From contig DHDP01000018.1 of NCBI GenBank assembly GCA_002399405.1, forward strand, positions 63,339 to 127,338: DNA of 64,000 nt, written 5' to 3'. This document shows, piece by piece, positions 34,780-43,996 of this stretch (the first letter of the stretch is position 1; each line of letters begins with the position of its first letter). Source of the DNA: Treponema sp. UBA4873 (GTDB taxonomy: Bacteria > Spirochaetota > Spirochaetia > Treponematales > Treponemataceae). The position numbers and the translations under genes were made by a program. Under the pieces are notes generated by a model that was not told the origin of the DNA, did not search any database, and worked only from the letters and a program-made list of their open reading frames with translations.

Positions 34780-36168
34780 ATGATGAGATGTACATGGAAA
34801 AAAGCAGTAGTCATCGGACTTATTGCGGTTCTTGCTTCAGGCAGTATGTTTGCAAAGAGCAGGAAATCTTCAAAAAAATCTTCAGCAGTTTCGTATACGA
34901 AGTATGAAAATCTGAAAAATCCTAAGACGGGCAAAAAATGGGATCTCGGAGGAATGAAAATCGTCGTTGCGGACTGGTGGTCTCCGACAACTCCTGCTGC
35001 ACCTCAAAACGCGCAGGAAGAAGCGGCGCTTGCTTTCCGCAACTGGATGGAGAAGGAATATAATTTCAAAATCGCCCAGGTAGGAATCGACGGATGGGGA
35101 AAACATCCTCAGACATTCGTAAATTTTGCAACGAACGGAGGAAATGAAAACTATATTTTTATTCTTTACCAGTCGTCGATAGCTTCTCCTATGAAAGCCG
35201 GTTTGTGCTATGACCTTGCGACGCTGAGAAGTCTTGATTTCAGCCAGCCGAAATGGCAACAGTCAATTAAAGATCTCACGACATTCGGAAAACACATATA
35301 CGGTATGCGCGTTGAAGCTCCCGAACCGAGAGGTGGAGTTTATTTTAACAAACGTATGCTCAAGGAAGCGGGAATTGATCCTGAATCACTTTACACCATG
35401 CAGGAAAAAGGAACATGGACTTGGGATGCCTTTGAAAAAATCTGCGCGAAACTCACGCGCGATACTAATAACGACGGTGTGATAGATGTCTACGCGCTCA
35501 CCGATTTTACTGTGGATTTTTATACCTCTGTAGTTGCATCAAACAATGCGGCATTTATCGGCCGCGACAAAAGCGGAAAGTTCTATAATGCAACGGCAAC
35601 AGATAATTTCCTCGAAGCGATGAACTGGGGATACAATATCCTCCAGAAATACGAAATGCCGCACCCGAAAGATTCAAAATGGGATTATATGTACGCAGCG
35701 TTTATCAACGGAGAGGCTGCGATGCAGGTTGCAGAGGAATACCGCTCAGGTACTATGAAGAACATGAAGGACGATTACGGATTTGTCTGCTTCCCGAAGG
35801 GGCCGAAAGCGAATGATTATACGAATGTCTACAACGACAACATCTGGGTTATTCCCGCCTGCTATGATGCCGACAAGGCAGAGAAACTTGCGTTTGCATT
35901 CAACCTTTATACCGAACCGACGCCGGGTTATGAGAGCGTAGATGACTGGAAAACAGGTTATTATGCAAATTTCCGCGACACGCGGGCTGTCGACGATACT
36001 GTAGCACGGCTGAGGACAAACGGAGTGCCGTGGTATCATATGCTTGTTACCGGCATAAGTCTTGGTGATATTGTGTATTCGGTCGGAAGCGGCGGAAAGA
36101 CACCTGCGGAACAGATTGAGGCTGTTAAAAATGCATGGCAGGGATACATCGACGAAGCCAATAAGTAG
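34780..36168 (+). CDS. Extracellular solute-binding protein, second system
   Basis: Secreted binding protein of about 462 residues. AGGAGG (34769-34774) sits before tandem ATGs at 34780 and 34783; either may be used. The signal peptide ends near GSMFA-KSRKSS, and no lipobox is seen, so it is probably periplasmic. A short Ser/Lys-rich linker leads into the domain, with GGMKIVVADWW, VDVYALTDFTVDFYTS and YANFRDTRAVDD. It closes the nine-gene operon and partners the second permease pair. The stop is followed 19 bp later by a broken GH43 frame with its own ribosome site, so xylan genes continue directly after it. Confidence 0.9.
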   Translation: MMRCTWKKAVVIGLIAVLASGSMFAKSRKSSKKSSAVSYTKYENLKNPKTGKKWDLGGMKIVVADWWSPTTPAAPQNAQEEAALAFRNWMEKEYNFKIAQVGIDGWGKHPQTFVNFATNGGNENYIFILYQSSIASPMKAGLCYDLATLRSLDFSQPKWQQSIKDLTTFGKHIYGMRVEAPEPRGGVYFNKRMLKEAGIDPESLYTMQEKGTWTWDAFEKICAKLTRDTNNDGVIDVYALTDFTVDFYTSVVASNNAAFIGRDKSGKFYNATATDNFLEAMNWGYNILQKYEMPHPKDSKWDYMYAAFINGEAAMQVAEEYRSGTMKNMKDDYGFVCFPKGPKANDYTNVYNDNIWVIPACYDADKAEKLAFAFNLYTEPTPGYESVDDWKTGYYANFRDTRAVDDTVARLRTNGVPWYHMLVTGISLGDIVYSVGSGGKTPAEQIEAVKNAWQGYIDEANK

Positions 36169-36187
36169 ATAATCAGGAGGCCATCAT

Positions 36188-36433
36188 ATGACAGGGGCAT
36201 TAATGGCCGTTATTCTGAGCGCGGCAAATCCGGTCTTGTGGAGTGATTTTCCGGATCCCGACGTTATACGGGCAGGCAGTACGTATTACATGGTCAGCAC
36301 GACGATGCATTTTATGCCGGGTGCTGTTCTGTTCCGGTCATATGATCTTGGACACTGGGAAATTGTTTCTCACGTATTCGACGGAAAAAGCGGGAGGAAC
36401 GGCCGTTTTCCGGGATTTCAAATTGGCACTTGA
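36188..36433 (+). pseudogene. N-terminal fragment of a GH43 beta-xylosidase-type gene
   Basis: 81-residue frame with a good ribosome site (AGGAGG, 36176-36181). Residues 14-65 match the first blade of exo-acting GH43 enzymes: NPVLWSDFPDPDVI carries the catalytic-base Asp, and TYYMVSTTMHFMPG follows. An intact gene needs over 450 codons; here the frame turns into unrelated RNGRFPGFQIGT and stops. The next gene begins 45 bp later, so a deletion joined the GH43 start to the leader of the GH30 gene. It may still be translated into a useless peptide. Confidence 0.8.
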
Positions 36434-36478
36434 GTGACTGTATCTGACACCTTAATTATTGTTATGGAGGCAATGTGT

Positions 36479-37939
36479 ATGAAAAAATATTTTCAGACTG
36501 GGGCCATGTTTGCATGCGTTCTGTTCACAGCAGGCTGTGCTTCTGTTTCAGGCCGGAATAATAAACAGGAGGCAAGTCTAACTGTGAAAAATTATTCATC
36601 ATACAGTTTTGTGCCATCTGTTTCCTATCAGACAATAGACGGTTTCGGGGCCGCATATACGTGGTATGCCGACTGGATACAGCATGATCAGATCGGCGCG
36701 GAAAAGGCATACGATGCGTTGTTTTCGGATGCAAAATTGAGTGTGCTCAGATTAAAAAACGAATACGAATACAAGGAAACGAAAACCGCCCCGAACGGAA
36801 AGGCCATTGCAGAATATTATACCGCAGCGGTAAAACGATGCGCCGCTTACGGAGAAAAACCGGTAGTTCTGCTGTGCTGCTGGTCTCCTCCGGCTTCATT
36901 GAAGTCAAATAACGGCATCCCCGGAAAAGATGGTGCCACGTTGAAAAAAAACGCAGACGGAGCGTATTGTTATGAAGAATATGGTCAGTGGTGGACTGAC
37001 GCTGTTCTATATTACAGGAATCTCGGTATTCAGATTGATTTTGTATCCATACAAAATGAAGTGGAATTTACCGCATCATATGACGGATGCCGTTTTGATC
37101 CGCAGGAAAGCGGGTCCTGTGCGTCGTATGCAAAAGCATTCTTGTCCGTGTACCGACATTTCAAACAGGCTTTCGGCAGCTCCGCTCCGAAAATGCTTGC
37201 TCCCGAAACAATGTCGTGTGTCTGGGGAACGATTTCTCCGTATATCAAACCCATACTTGCGGAAGAACCTGACAGTATTTACGGGATAGCCCATCATCTG
37301 TATGTCGGCGGGACGAGCGACAGCGATAAAAATGAAGTCGATCCGGACAGTTATCTTGTTAATTTCATGACGCTGAATCAGTTTTACGGAACTACGCGCA
37401 AGTGGCAGACGGAATTTTATATCGGACATGCGCTTCAAACGGCAAAACTGATTAACAACAGTCTTGTTTATGAAAATGCAAACGCATACCTCTACTGGAG
37501 CGGTGTCTGGCATACGAACGGTTCCGCCTTTGAAACCGGGGAATTAATAAACGCCGAATGGAACGGTAGATGGTATCTGTGCGCGGATTATTATGTGATG
37601 CGTCATTTTTCGGAATTTGTCAGGCCCGGATATGTAAGAATAAAATCAATAACCGGCGATACGAATGTTGCATCATCCGCGTATATCAGTCCCGATAAAT
37701 CGAAAGTTGCAGTCATTCTCATAAACCTGTCGGAAAATGTAAAGAGATACGCGATTTCTTCGAACGGAGAATATGCGGTATCCTCAGTCACTGCATATCA
37801 ATCCGTATTCGGAGACAAGGCGCTTTCTGCCGATACCTGTTACAAAACCGTCAACTTGGCAAACGAAAACAAAATTGTACTGCCGCCGAAAAGTATGACG
37901 ACGATCGTTATAACCGGTTCCGAAAACAACGAGCAGTAA
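36479..37939 (+). CDS. GH30 lipoprotein, probable glucuronoxylan endo-xylanase
   Basis: 486 residues. The lipobox TAGC puts the lipid at Cys20, so the enzyme sits on a membrane surface outside the cytoplasm. The GH30 barrel has QTIDGFGAAYTW at beta-1, acid/base Glu194 in VSIQNEVEF and nucleophile Glu312 in KWQTEFYIG. The C-terminal beta-sandwich typical of the family closes the protein. The layout and neighbours point to GH30_8, which cuts xylan next to methylglucuronic acid, but the subfamily is inferred. The start at 36479 is chosen for GGAGG at 36466-36470 and the lipoprotein signal. Products would suit GH115 downstream. Confidence 0.88.
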   Translation: MKKYFQTGAMFACVLFTAGCASVSGRNNKQEASLTVKNYSSYSFVPSVSYQTIDGFGAAYTWYADWIQHDQIGAEKAYDALFSDAKLSVLRLKNEYEYKETKTAPNGKAIAEYYTAAVKRCAAYGEKPVVLLCCWSPPASLKSNNGIPGKDGATLKKNADGAYCYEEYGQWWTDAVLYYRNLGIQIDFVSIQNEVEFTASYDGCRFDPQESGSCASYAKAFLSVYRHFKQAFGSSAPKMLAPETMSCVWGTISPYIKPILAEEPDSIYGIAHHLYVGGTSDSDKNEVDPDSYLVNFMTLNQFYGTTRKWQTEFYIGHALQTAKLINNSLVYENANAYLYWSGVWHTNGSAFETGELINAEWNGRWYLCADYYVMRHFSEFVRPGYVRIKSITGDTNVASSAYISPDKSKVAVILINLSENVKRYAISSNGEYAVSSVTAYQSVFGDKALSADTCYKTVNLANENKIVLPPKSMTTIVITGSENNEQ

Positions 37940-37945
37940 TATGAG

Positions 37946-38155
37946 ACTGCCGTATACCTCATTTTTTTTAAGGGCAGCAGCGCTGCCGGGAGTCCTCATA
38001 TTGCTGTCGATCCGTACGAATTACATTCCGCCGCCCTCATATCATCTATGGCAGGAATTAATACGACAGGTGCCGATTCAAAAAGCCTGTATTACGGCTG
38101 CGGTGCAATGGCTGTGACCGGTATTGATCCCGGCGACTGGAGTTTTTCTCAATAA
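37946..38155 (+). pseudogene. Remnant of a GH43-CBM6 arabinoxylanase tail
   Basis: In the same frame as the GH30 gene, just after its TAA, the sequence encodes AVYLIFFKGSS, a linker, then DPYELHSAALISSMAGINTTG and CGAMAVTGIDPGDWSFSQ before a stop. These match the end of one beta-sandwich and the N-terminal half of a CBM6 module as in XynD-type GH43 enzymes. There is no start codon with a ribosome site and both ends are cut. Nothing suggests it is expressed on its own. Confidence 0.6.
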
Positions 38156-38191
38156 TCGTATTGCCTTGTCATAACATAGAGCGGAGGTATG

Positions 38192-40759
38192 ATGTATTCG
38201 GACAGCAGTTTGTTTCCCGTCGTAAAGGAAGGGAAAGCTTTACGTATTATGCTTGATGATTTCGACTTTAAAGGAATACGGTTTGCAGCAGAAGCCTTTG
38301 CGGGCGACGTTTGTCTGGTGACTGGAATGAGTCCGGAGATATGCACAATATCGGACGTATCTTCTACGGAACAAGAAATCTCATCGGTTGCATTGCTCGC
38401 GGGAACGGCGGGACACAGCCGTATCATTGACGTTCTGGCGGCAGACGGTGTTCTTAACCTGACTGCCGTACAGGGAAAATGGGAAACGTATACGACGGCC
38501 GTAATCGAAAATCCTGCCCGCGGAATTTCACGTGCAATAGTTGTTGCAGGCAGCGACAAGCGGGGTACGGTATACGGCATTTATCGCCTGTCGGAGCTGA
38601 TCGGTATAAGCCCGTGGATATGGTGGGCCGATGTACTCCCTCAGGAACGGAACGAAATCCTGCTGCCTGTATCTGACCTGACTTATACGTCGAAGGAACC
38701 GTCCGTAAAATACCGCGGATTTTTTATAAACGACGAATGGCCGTCATTCGGAAAATGGACGGTAAATCGGTTCGGCGGATTTAACGAGAAAATGTACGCG
38801 CATGTGTTTGAACTTATTCTCCGCCTGAAAGGAAATCTTTTATGGCCTGCGATGTGGAACGCTGTTTTCAGCGAAGACGGCGAAAGCTGTCCGCAGGCGA
38901 ACGCGGAACTGGCGGACGAATACGGAATCGTAATGGGTACTTCTCATCATGAACCGATGTTCCGTGCCGGTGAAGAGTGGCAGAAAGAGTATGCAAAATA
39001 CGGGTCGGGCAATGTCTGGGATTTTTTGCATAATCGGAACGCTGTTACTGAATTCTGGAGGGATGGTGTCGCGCGTAACGGTGCATACGAAAAAATTGTT
39101 ACGCTTGGTATGCGCGGAGAGCGGGATTCTGCGCTCGGGGGAAGCATGCAGCGCAATATAGAACTCCTCAAGGATTGTATCATGACACAGCGCAGGCTCC
39201 TTGACGAAGCAGGTCTGTCTGATTGCCCGAAAATATTAACGCTTTATAAGGAAGTTGAGAATTTCTGGTACGGAACGGAAGTGTCGGAAAAAGGTGCGGC
39301 ATCAGAAGGTCTCTGCTCGTGGAAAGAGCTGGACGACGTGACGATTATGTTGTGCGACGACAATTTCGGCAACGTCAGGACACTTCCCCGTCAGGAGGAA
39401 CGGAACAGAAGTGCAGGCTGGGGGATGTATTATCACGTCGACTATCACGGTGCTCCGAATTCATATGAGTGGATCAATACGGTGCAGCCGGAAAAAATTC
39501 AGGAACAGATGTCGATGGCGTACGATTACGGCGTGCGTACCGTCTGGATTCTGAATGTCGGTGATCTGAAACCGATGGAGCTTCCTCTTTCGTATTTTCT
39601 TGATTTGGCGTATGATTTCGAAAAGTACGGAACGAATGCTCCGAACTCGTGCAGAGTATATCTTAACAATTGGGTAGAACAGCAGTTCCGTCCCGCATTT
39701 TCTGCTCTTTCAGACCGGGAACATATTGCAGAAATACTCGCTTCATATACAAAGCTTAACACGATTCGGAAACCGGAAGTAACATTTCCCGACACGTTTC
39801 CGACGGAAAAGGAAGCCGGCTTCATCCGCAGTATAAGTGAGAATCTGGAACAGGAAGCAGGAACGTATTACGGGCGGACACCGGACAGGTGGAAAGATGC
39901 ATTTTACGAGCTTGTCTATTTTCCCGCCGTTGCTTCGGCAAACGTCAAACTTATGAATCTTGCAGCGGCGGCCGGTGATGCAGCGGGAACCGATGCGGCA
40001 ATAAAAAAGGATATTCAATTAAATACCTTTTATAACACGAAAATTGCCGGCGGAAAATGGAACGGAATGATGAGTTCGCCCCATATAGGGTATGCTCATT
40101 GGGATGCAGCAGAATGGAAATATCCTGCTGCCATGCACGTAATCAGGAAGATCCGTATTGTTTCCCGTATCGCGGAGATACCCGCCGGTCTTCCTGCCGG
40201 AACGTTTCTTGAAGACGGAGGAATAGTTTCCATTGAAGCGTCACATACGTCTGCCCGCAGTGAATGTGACGGCGTGCACTGGTTTACACTGGAAAATTAC
40301 GGCAGAACGCTTTCTGCCGTAAAAATGTATCCCGATACAGTGTCCTTCCCCGTGCCGGGAGCGGGGCCATATCTTGCGTATCGCCTGTATCTCTCGTCCG
40401 GCGGTACGTACACGCTTACGCTGTACACGACACCGGCAAACAATCTTTTTCCATCCGGCAGACTTCGGATAGCATATTCGACAGATGCCGGGCAGCCAGT
40501 TTCCCTCGATACGCTTCCCGAAGGATTCAAGGTTGATATTTTCAATACGGATTGGTCTCGCGGTGTTCTGGAAAATATCCGCAGGACGAAGATGACGCTG
40601 CAGTTGATGCAGGGAATGCATACGCTGCGGTTGTTCGGAATGGACGCCGGCGTAACGGTGGAGAAAATCGTTCTGACTGCGGAGGATGCAGGAGATGACT
40701 CATATCTCGGGGCTCCCGAAAGCCGCCGCAGCGCCGGACTTGACTGTAGTTTATTATGA
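38192..40759 (+). CDS. GH115 alpha-1,2-glucuronidase
   Basis: Exo-acting enzyme that removes (4-O-methyl)glucuronic acid from xylan or large xylo-oligosaccharides. 855 residues without a signal peptide, thus cytoplasmic by prediction. Recognisable family blocks are KRGTVYGIYRLSELIGISPW, PSVKYRGFFINDEWPSFGKW, LKGNLLWPAMWNAVF, GIVMGTSHHEPMFR and ILNVGDLKPMELP. A C-terminal beta domain follows, as in Bacteroides and Streptomyces members. GGAGG at 38183-38187 is closest to ATG 38192; ATG 38189 is an alternative start one codon earlier. Its neighbours GH30 and GH95 fit stepwise removal of side chains from glucuronoarabinoxylan. Confidence 0.93.
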   Translation: MYSDSSLFPVVKEGKALRIMLDDFDFKGIRFAAEAFAGDVCLVTGMSPEICTISDVSSTEQEISSVALLAGTAGHSRIIDVLAADGVLNLTAVQGKWETYTTAVIENPARGISRAIVVAGSDKRGTVYGIYRLSELIGISPWIWWADVLPQERNEILLPVSDLTYTSKEPSVKYRGFFINDEWPSFGKWTVNRFGGFNEKMYAHVFELILRLKGNLLWPAMWNAVFSEDGESCPQANAELADEYGIVMGTSHHEPMFRAGEEWQKEYAKYGSGNVWDFLHNRNAVTEFWRDGVARNGAYEKIVTLGMRGERDSALGGSMQRNIELLKDCIMTQRRLLDEAGLSDCPKILTLYKEVENFWYGTEVSEKGAASEGLCSWKELDDVTIMLCDDNFGNVRTLPRQEERNRSAGWGMYYHVDYHGAPNSYEWINTVQPEKIQEQMSMAYDYGVRTVWILNVGDLKPMELPLSYFLDLAYDFEKYGTNAPNSCRVYLNNWVEQQFRPAFSALSDREHIAEILASYTKLNTIRKPEVTFPDTFPTEKEAGFIRSISENLEQEAGTYYGRTPDRWKDAFYELVYFPAVASANVKLMNLAAAAGDAAGTDAAIKKDIQLNTFYNTKIAGGKWNGMMSSPHIGYAHWDAAEWKYPAAMHVIRKIRIVSRIAEIPAGLPAGTFLEDGGIVSIEASHTSARSECDGVHWFTLENYGRTLSAVKMYPDTVSFPVPGAGPYLAYRLYLSSGGTYTLTLYTTPANNLFPSGRLRIAYSTDAGQPVSLDTLPEGFKVDIFNTDWSRGVLENIRRTKMTLQLMQGMHTLRLFGMDAGVTVEKIVLTAEDAGDDSYLGAPESRRSAGLDCSLL

Positions 40760-40774
40760 CAGGAGGATCACAGT

Positions 40775-43132
40775 ATGAATTCCGACATAATTTTACGGTA
40801 TACGGAACCGGCATCCGAATGGACTGACGCGCTGCCGCTCGGGAACGGCAGGCTCGGCTGCATGGTGTTCGGCTCGTGCGGTAAAGAACGCATCCAGTTT
40901 AATGAAGATACGTTGTGGTCCGGTCGTCCCGAAAAAAAGGAAACGGCGGACGGTCGTGCCGATACATTGCAAAAAGTCCGCGGACTCGTGTTCCGTGAAA
41001 AGTACACGGAGGCTCAGGCTGAAGCCGACGCCCGTATGCTCGGACCGTGGAGCTCGTTCTATGAACCGATGGGAGACCTCTATCTTGATTTCGGCGCTGC
41101 GCATTCGGCGTATTCCGGCTACAGCCGTTCGCTCAATCTTAACAATGCGGTTGCGGAGGTATCGTACCGTACCGGAGGTGCCGTCTTCACACGCAGAATT
41201 TTCGTCTCGCATCCCGACGACGCCGTAATTATCAGACTCGACTGTTCAAAGAAAGGCATGATATGCGTAACCGCTTCGATGGACAGCCTGCTCGCTCATG
41301 AAATCACTGATGATTTCTTCGGCGGATTTCATTCCCTCGTGATGAACGGCAGGGCTCCCGTTTCCGGCCCAAACGAATTCGGTCCCGGTGAAGACGCAGT
41401 CGTGTACGATGAGGCGGAAGGCATGCGTTTTACGGCGCGGCTTTCCGTTCGCGCTCACGGAGGAATCGTTTCATGTTCAAAGGGAACCATCGCAGTTGCA
41501 GACGCAGACAGCGTTGAATTCGTGCTCACCGCGGCAACATCGTTCAACGGATTCCGCAATGAAGCAGGTACAGACGGCCGCGACTGCCGCAGACTCTGTG
41601 CGGAAACGGAGAAAAAAGTTCTCTCCAGATCATATGAAGACATTGAAAAAAAACATATACACGATTATTCCTTTTTATATAATCGTGTATCATTTTCACT
41701 TGACGCTGGCAGTCTCGGTGATTCTCCCGTTCCTGAACTGCTGGAAGCTGTGAAAGCCGGTGCGTCGACTGCGCTGCTTGCACCGCTGTATTTCCAGTAC
41801 GGGCGCTACCTGCTTATTTCCTGTTCGCGTCCCGGCAGTCAGGCTGCGAATCTTCAGGGAATATGGAATCAGGATCTGCGTCCCGCGTGGAACTGCAATT
41901 ACACGACGAATATCAATCTCGAAATGAATTACTGGCCTGCAGACGTCTGCAATTTGAGCGAGTGTGAGAATCCGCTGTTCGATCTTATTAAGGACTTGGC
42001 TGTAACCGGCGCCGATACGGCAAAGACACGGTACGGCTGCAGAGGATGGACCGCGCATCATAACTGCGATTTATGGAGAAAGACGTCTCCTGCGGGCGGA
42101 AGTTCCGAATGGGCGCTGTGGCCTCTCGGGGGAGCATGGCTCTGTACGCACATATGGGAGCATTACAGCTTTACCGGCGACAAATCATTTCTTGCCGATA
42201 TGTATCCCGTTCTCAAAGGCGCCGTCGAATTTCTGCTCGACTGGCTTGTTGCGGGGCCGGACGGCACGCTTGTCACATGCCCTTCGATTTCCCCGGAAAA
42301 TAATTTCATAGATCCTGAAACGGGGAAGAAATGTTCCGTGTCCATGGCGTCCACAATGGATATGACTATTATACGCGAACTGTTCGGTCAGTGCAGACAG
42401 GCAGCGGCCGTACTGAATACCGATGCTGATTTGTGCCGCCGTCTGTCGGAGGCGGAAGGGAAACTCTATCCGTACAGGACGGGAAAAAACGGGCAGCTGC
42501 AGGAATGGTATAAGGATTTCGAGCAGTACGAACCGGGGCACCGGCACGTTTCACACCTGTGGGGATTATATCCGGGGCATCAGATTTCGGAAAACAGGAA
42601 TGCGGAACTGCTTAATGCGTGCCGGACATCTCTTGAACTCCGTCTGAAAAACGGCGGAGGACATACGGGATGGAGCTGCTCGTGGATCGCCTGTCTCTAC
42701 GCCCGTCTTAAGGACAGCGGCAGTGCGGACAACAGTCTCGGTGTCCTGTTTAAAAAACTTACCTACGGGAATTTATTAAATGTCTGTCCGCCCTTCCAGA
42801 TCGACGGCAATTTCGGAGGAACAGCCGCAATAGCGGAGATGCTTTTGCAGAGTACGCCGTCATATATTGAACTGCTTCCCGCTCTGCCTGATTCCTGGCA
42901 CAGTGGACATATAGCGGGACTGCGGACCCGTCAGCGATGTACTGTTTCCATGGACTGGAAAAACAACGTGCTTTCGCGTGCCGTTGTGACAGCCTCTGCC
43001 GACGGCATGTGCGCCGTAAAATATGAAAAACCGCTCGTTCTTGTTTCCCGTAATGCTGATTTTTCGTATAATGGATCGATGCTCGTTTTTTATGCAGAGA
43101 GGGATAAGGAATATACGATTGCAGTAAGATAA
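40775..43132 (+). CDS. GH95 alpha-L-fucosidase/alpha-L-galactosidase
   Basis: 785-residue enzyme with no signal peptide, so probably cytoplasmic. The N-terminal sandwich has the GH95 start ASEWTDALPLGNGRLGCMVFG and EDTLWSG. The (alpha/alpha)6 barrel carries NYTTNINLEMNYWPA (Asn379 and Asn381 being the usual catalytic-site pair), the proposed acid Glu508 in CPSISPENNF, and Asp677 in QIDGNFGGTAAIAEML. The residue two before Asn379 is Thr377, where fucosidases have His; a Thr there has been tied to L-galactose acceptance, as I recall. With GH115 beside it, removal of L-galactose from complex xylan is a fair guess. AGGAGG lies upstream. Confidence 0.92.
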   Translation: MNSDIILRYTEPASEWTDALPLGNGRLGCMVFGSCGKERIQFNEDTLWSGRPEKKETADGRADTLQKVRGLVFREKYTEAQAEADARMLGPWSSFYEPMGDLYLDFGAAHSAYSGYSRSLNLNNAVAEVSYRTGGAVFTRRIFVSHPDDAVIIRLDCSKKGMICVTASMDSLLAHEITDDFFGGFHSLVMNGRAPVSGPNEFGPGEDAVVYDEAEGMRFTARLSVRAHGGIVSCSKGTIAVADADSVEFVLTAATSFNGFRNEAGTDGRDCRRLCAETEKKVLSRSYEDIEKKHIHDYSFLYNRVSFSLDAGSLGDSPVPELLEAVKAGASTALLAPLYFQYGRYLLISCSRPGSQAANLQGIWNQDLRPAWNCNYTTNINLEMNYWPADVCNLSECENPLFDLIKDLAVTGADTAKTRYGCRGWTAHHNCDLWRKTSPAGGSSEWALWPLGGAWLCTHIWEHYSFTGDKSFLADMYPVLKGAVEFLLDWLVAGPDGTLVTCPSISPENNFIDPETGKKCSVSMASTMDMTIIRELFGQCRQAAAVLNTDADLCRRLSEAEGKLYPYRTGKNGQLQEWYKDFEQYEPGHRHVSHLWGLYPGHQISENRNAELLNACRTSLELRLKNGGGHTGWSCSWIACLYARLKDSGSADNSLGVLFKKLTYGNLLNVCPPFQIDGNFGGTAAIAEMLLQSTPSYIELLPALPDSWHSGHIAGLRTRQRCTVSMDWKNNVLSRAVVTASADGMCAVKYEKPLVLVSRNADFSYNGSMLVFYAERDKEYTIAVR

Positions 43133-43153
43133 AAAAATTGCAGGAGGATTTGA

Positions 43154-43987
43154 ATGATTCACGAAAAAATTATGCTTCCGGTTCAGTATCGAGCAAAAGG
43201 TGTCGAAAATAATAATTTTACTCCGTATATAACGACATATATTCTCGACAACTACGACGAATACAGCGCCGGCCGCAAACGCCCGATGGTCGTAATCTGT
43301 CCGGGCGGAGGATATGAAATGCTTTCCTTCCGGGAGGCGGAAGCTGTTGCAGTTAAAATGAATTCGTTCGGGTATCATGCATGCATCGTATGGTACAGCC
43401 TCAAACCGATGAGTTTTCCTGCGGCACTCCTTGATCTTGCAGAAGCCGTTCGTTATGTACGCAGCTGTGCAGACGAATGGAATGTCAGAAACGACAGGAT
43501 AGTGGTTGCCGGTTTCTCTGCGGGAGGTCATCTTGCCGCTTCGCTGGGAGTTTACTGGAACAGACCGCTCCTGAAAAAATATCTGCCGTATTCATCAGGA
43601 GAAGTAAAACCCGATGCGCTGCTTTTATGCTATCCGGTAATAACGTCGAATGAATTTGCCCATGCGGGTTCGATAGCAAACGTGCTCGGGAGCACGAAGG
43701 AATATACGAAAGCCGACGTGAACCTTGAAACTTTTGCGACAAAGGACGTTCCTCCCGTGTTTATGTGGCATACTGATGAGGATACCTGCGTACCTCTGGA
43801 GAACAGTCTGCTCTTTGCCGCCGCCTGCCGCAGAGCACACGTTCCGCTGGAACTGCATGTATTCCGCAGAGGAGTCCACGGATTATCTCTTGCAACCGCC
43901 GAGACCGCATGGCCTGACGGAACGGGAATTCAGGGAGAATGCGCCGTATGGCCGCAGCTCTTTGCAACATGGCTTAATAATCTGTAA
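43154..43987 (+). CDS. Alpha/beta hydrolase, acetylxylan-esterase-like
   Basis: 277-residue cytoplasmic serine esterase. It has the oxyanion strand VVICPGGGYEML, nucleophile Ser122 in VAGFSAGGHLAAS, Asp in WHTDEDTCVP and His in RRGVHGLSLA. This is the carbohydrate-esterase branch sometimes called BD-FAE or Axe-like, seen with xylan genes. AGGAGG precedes the start, and the gene is 21 bp after GH95 in the same direction. It is the last gene of the xylan block, and the next gene converges 9 bp away. Confidence 0.87.
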   Translation: MIHEKIMLPVQYRAKGVENNNFTPYITTYILDNYDEYSAGRKRPMVVICPGGGYEMLSFREAEAVAVKMNSFGYHACIVWYSLKPMSFPAALLDLAEAVRYVRSCADEWNVRNDRIVVAGFSAGGHLAASLGVYWNRPLLKKYLPYSSGEVKPDALLLCYPVITSNEFAHAGSIANVLGSTKEYTKADVNLETFATKDVPPVFMWHTDEDTCVPLENSLLFAAACRRAHVPLELHVFRRGVHGLSLATAETAWPDGTGIQGECAVWPQLFATWLNNL

Positions 43988-43996
43988 TAAAGGTGA

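Noticed and set aside
37942..38118. 59-codon frame starting at ATG 37942
   Set aside because: It is in a different frame from the CBM6-like remnant, lacks a ribosome site and has no family likeness; the remnant explains the DNA better.
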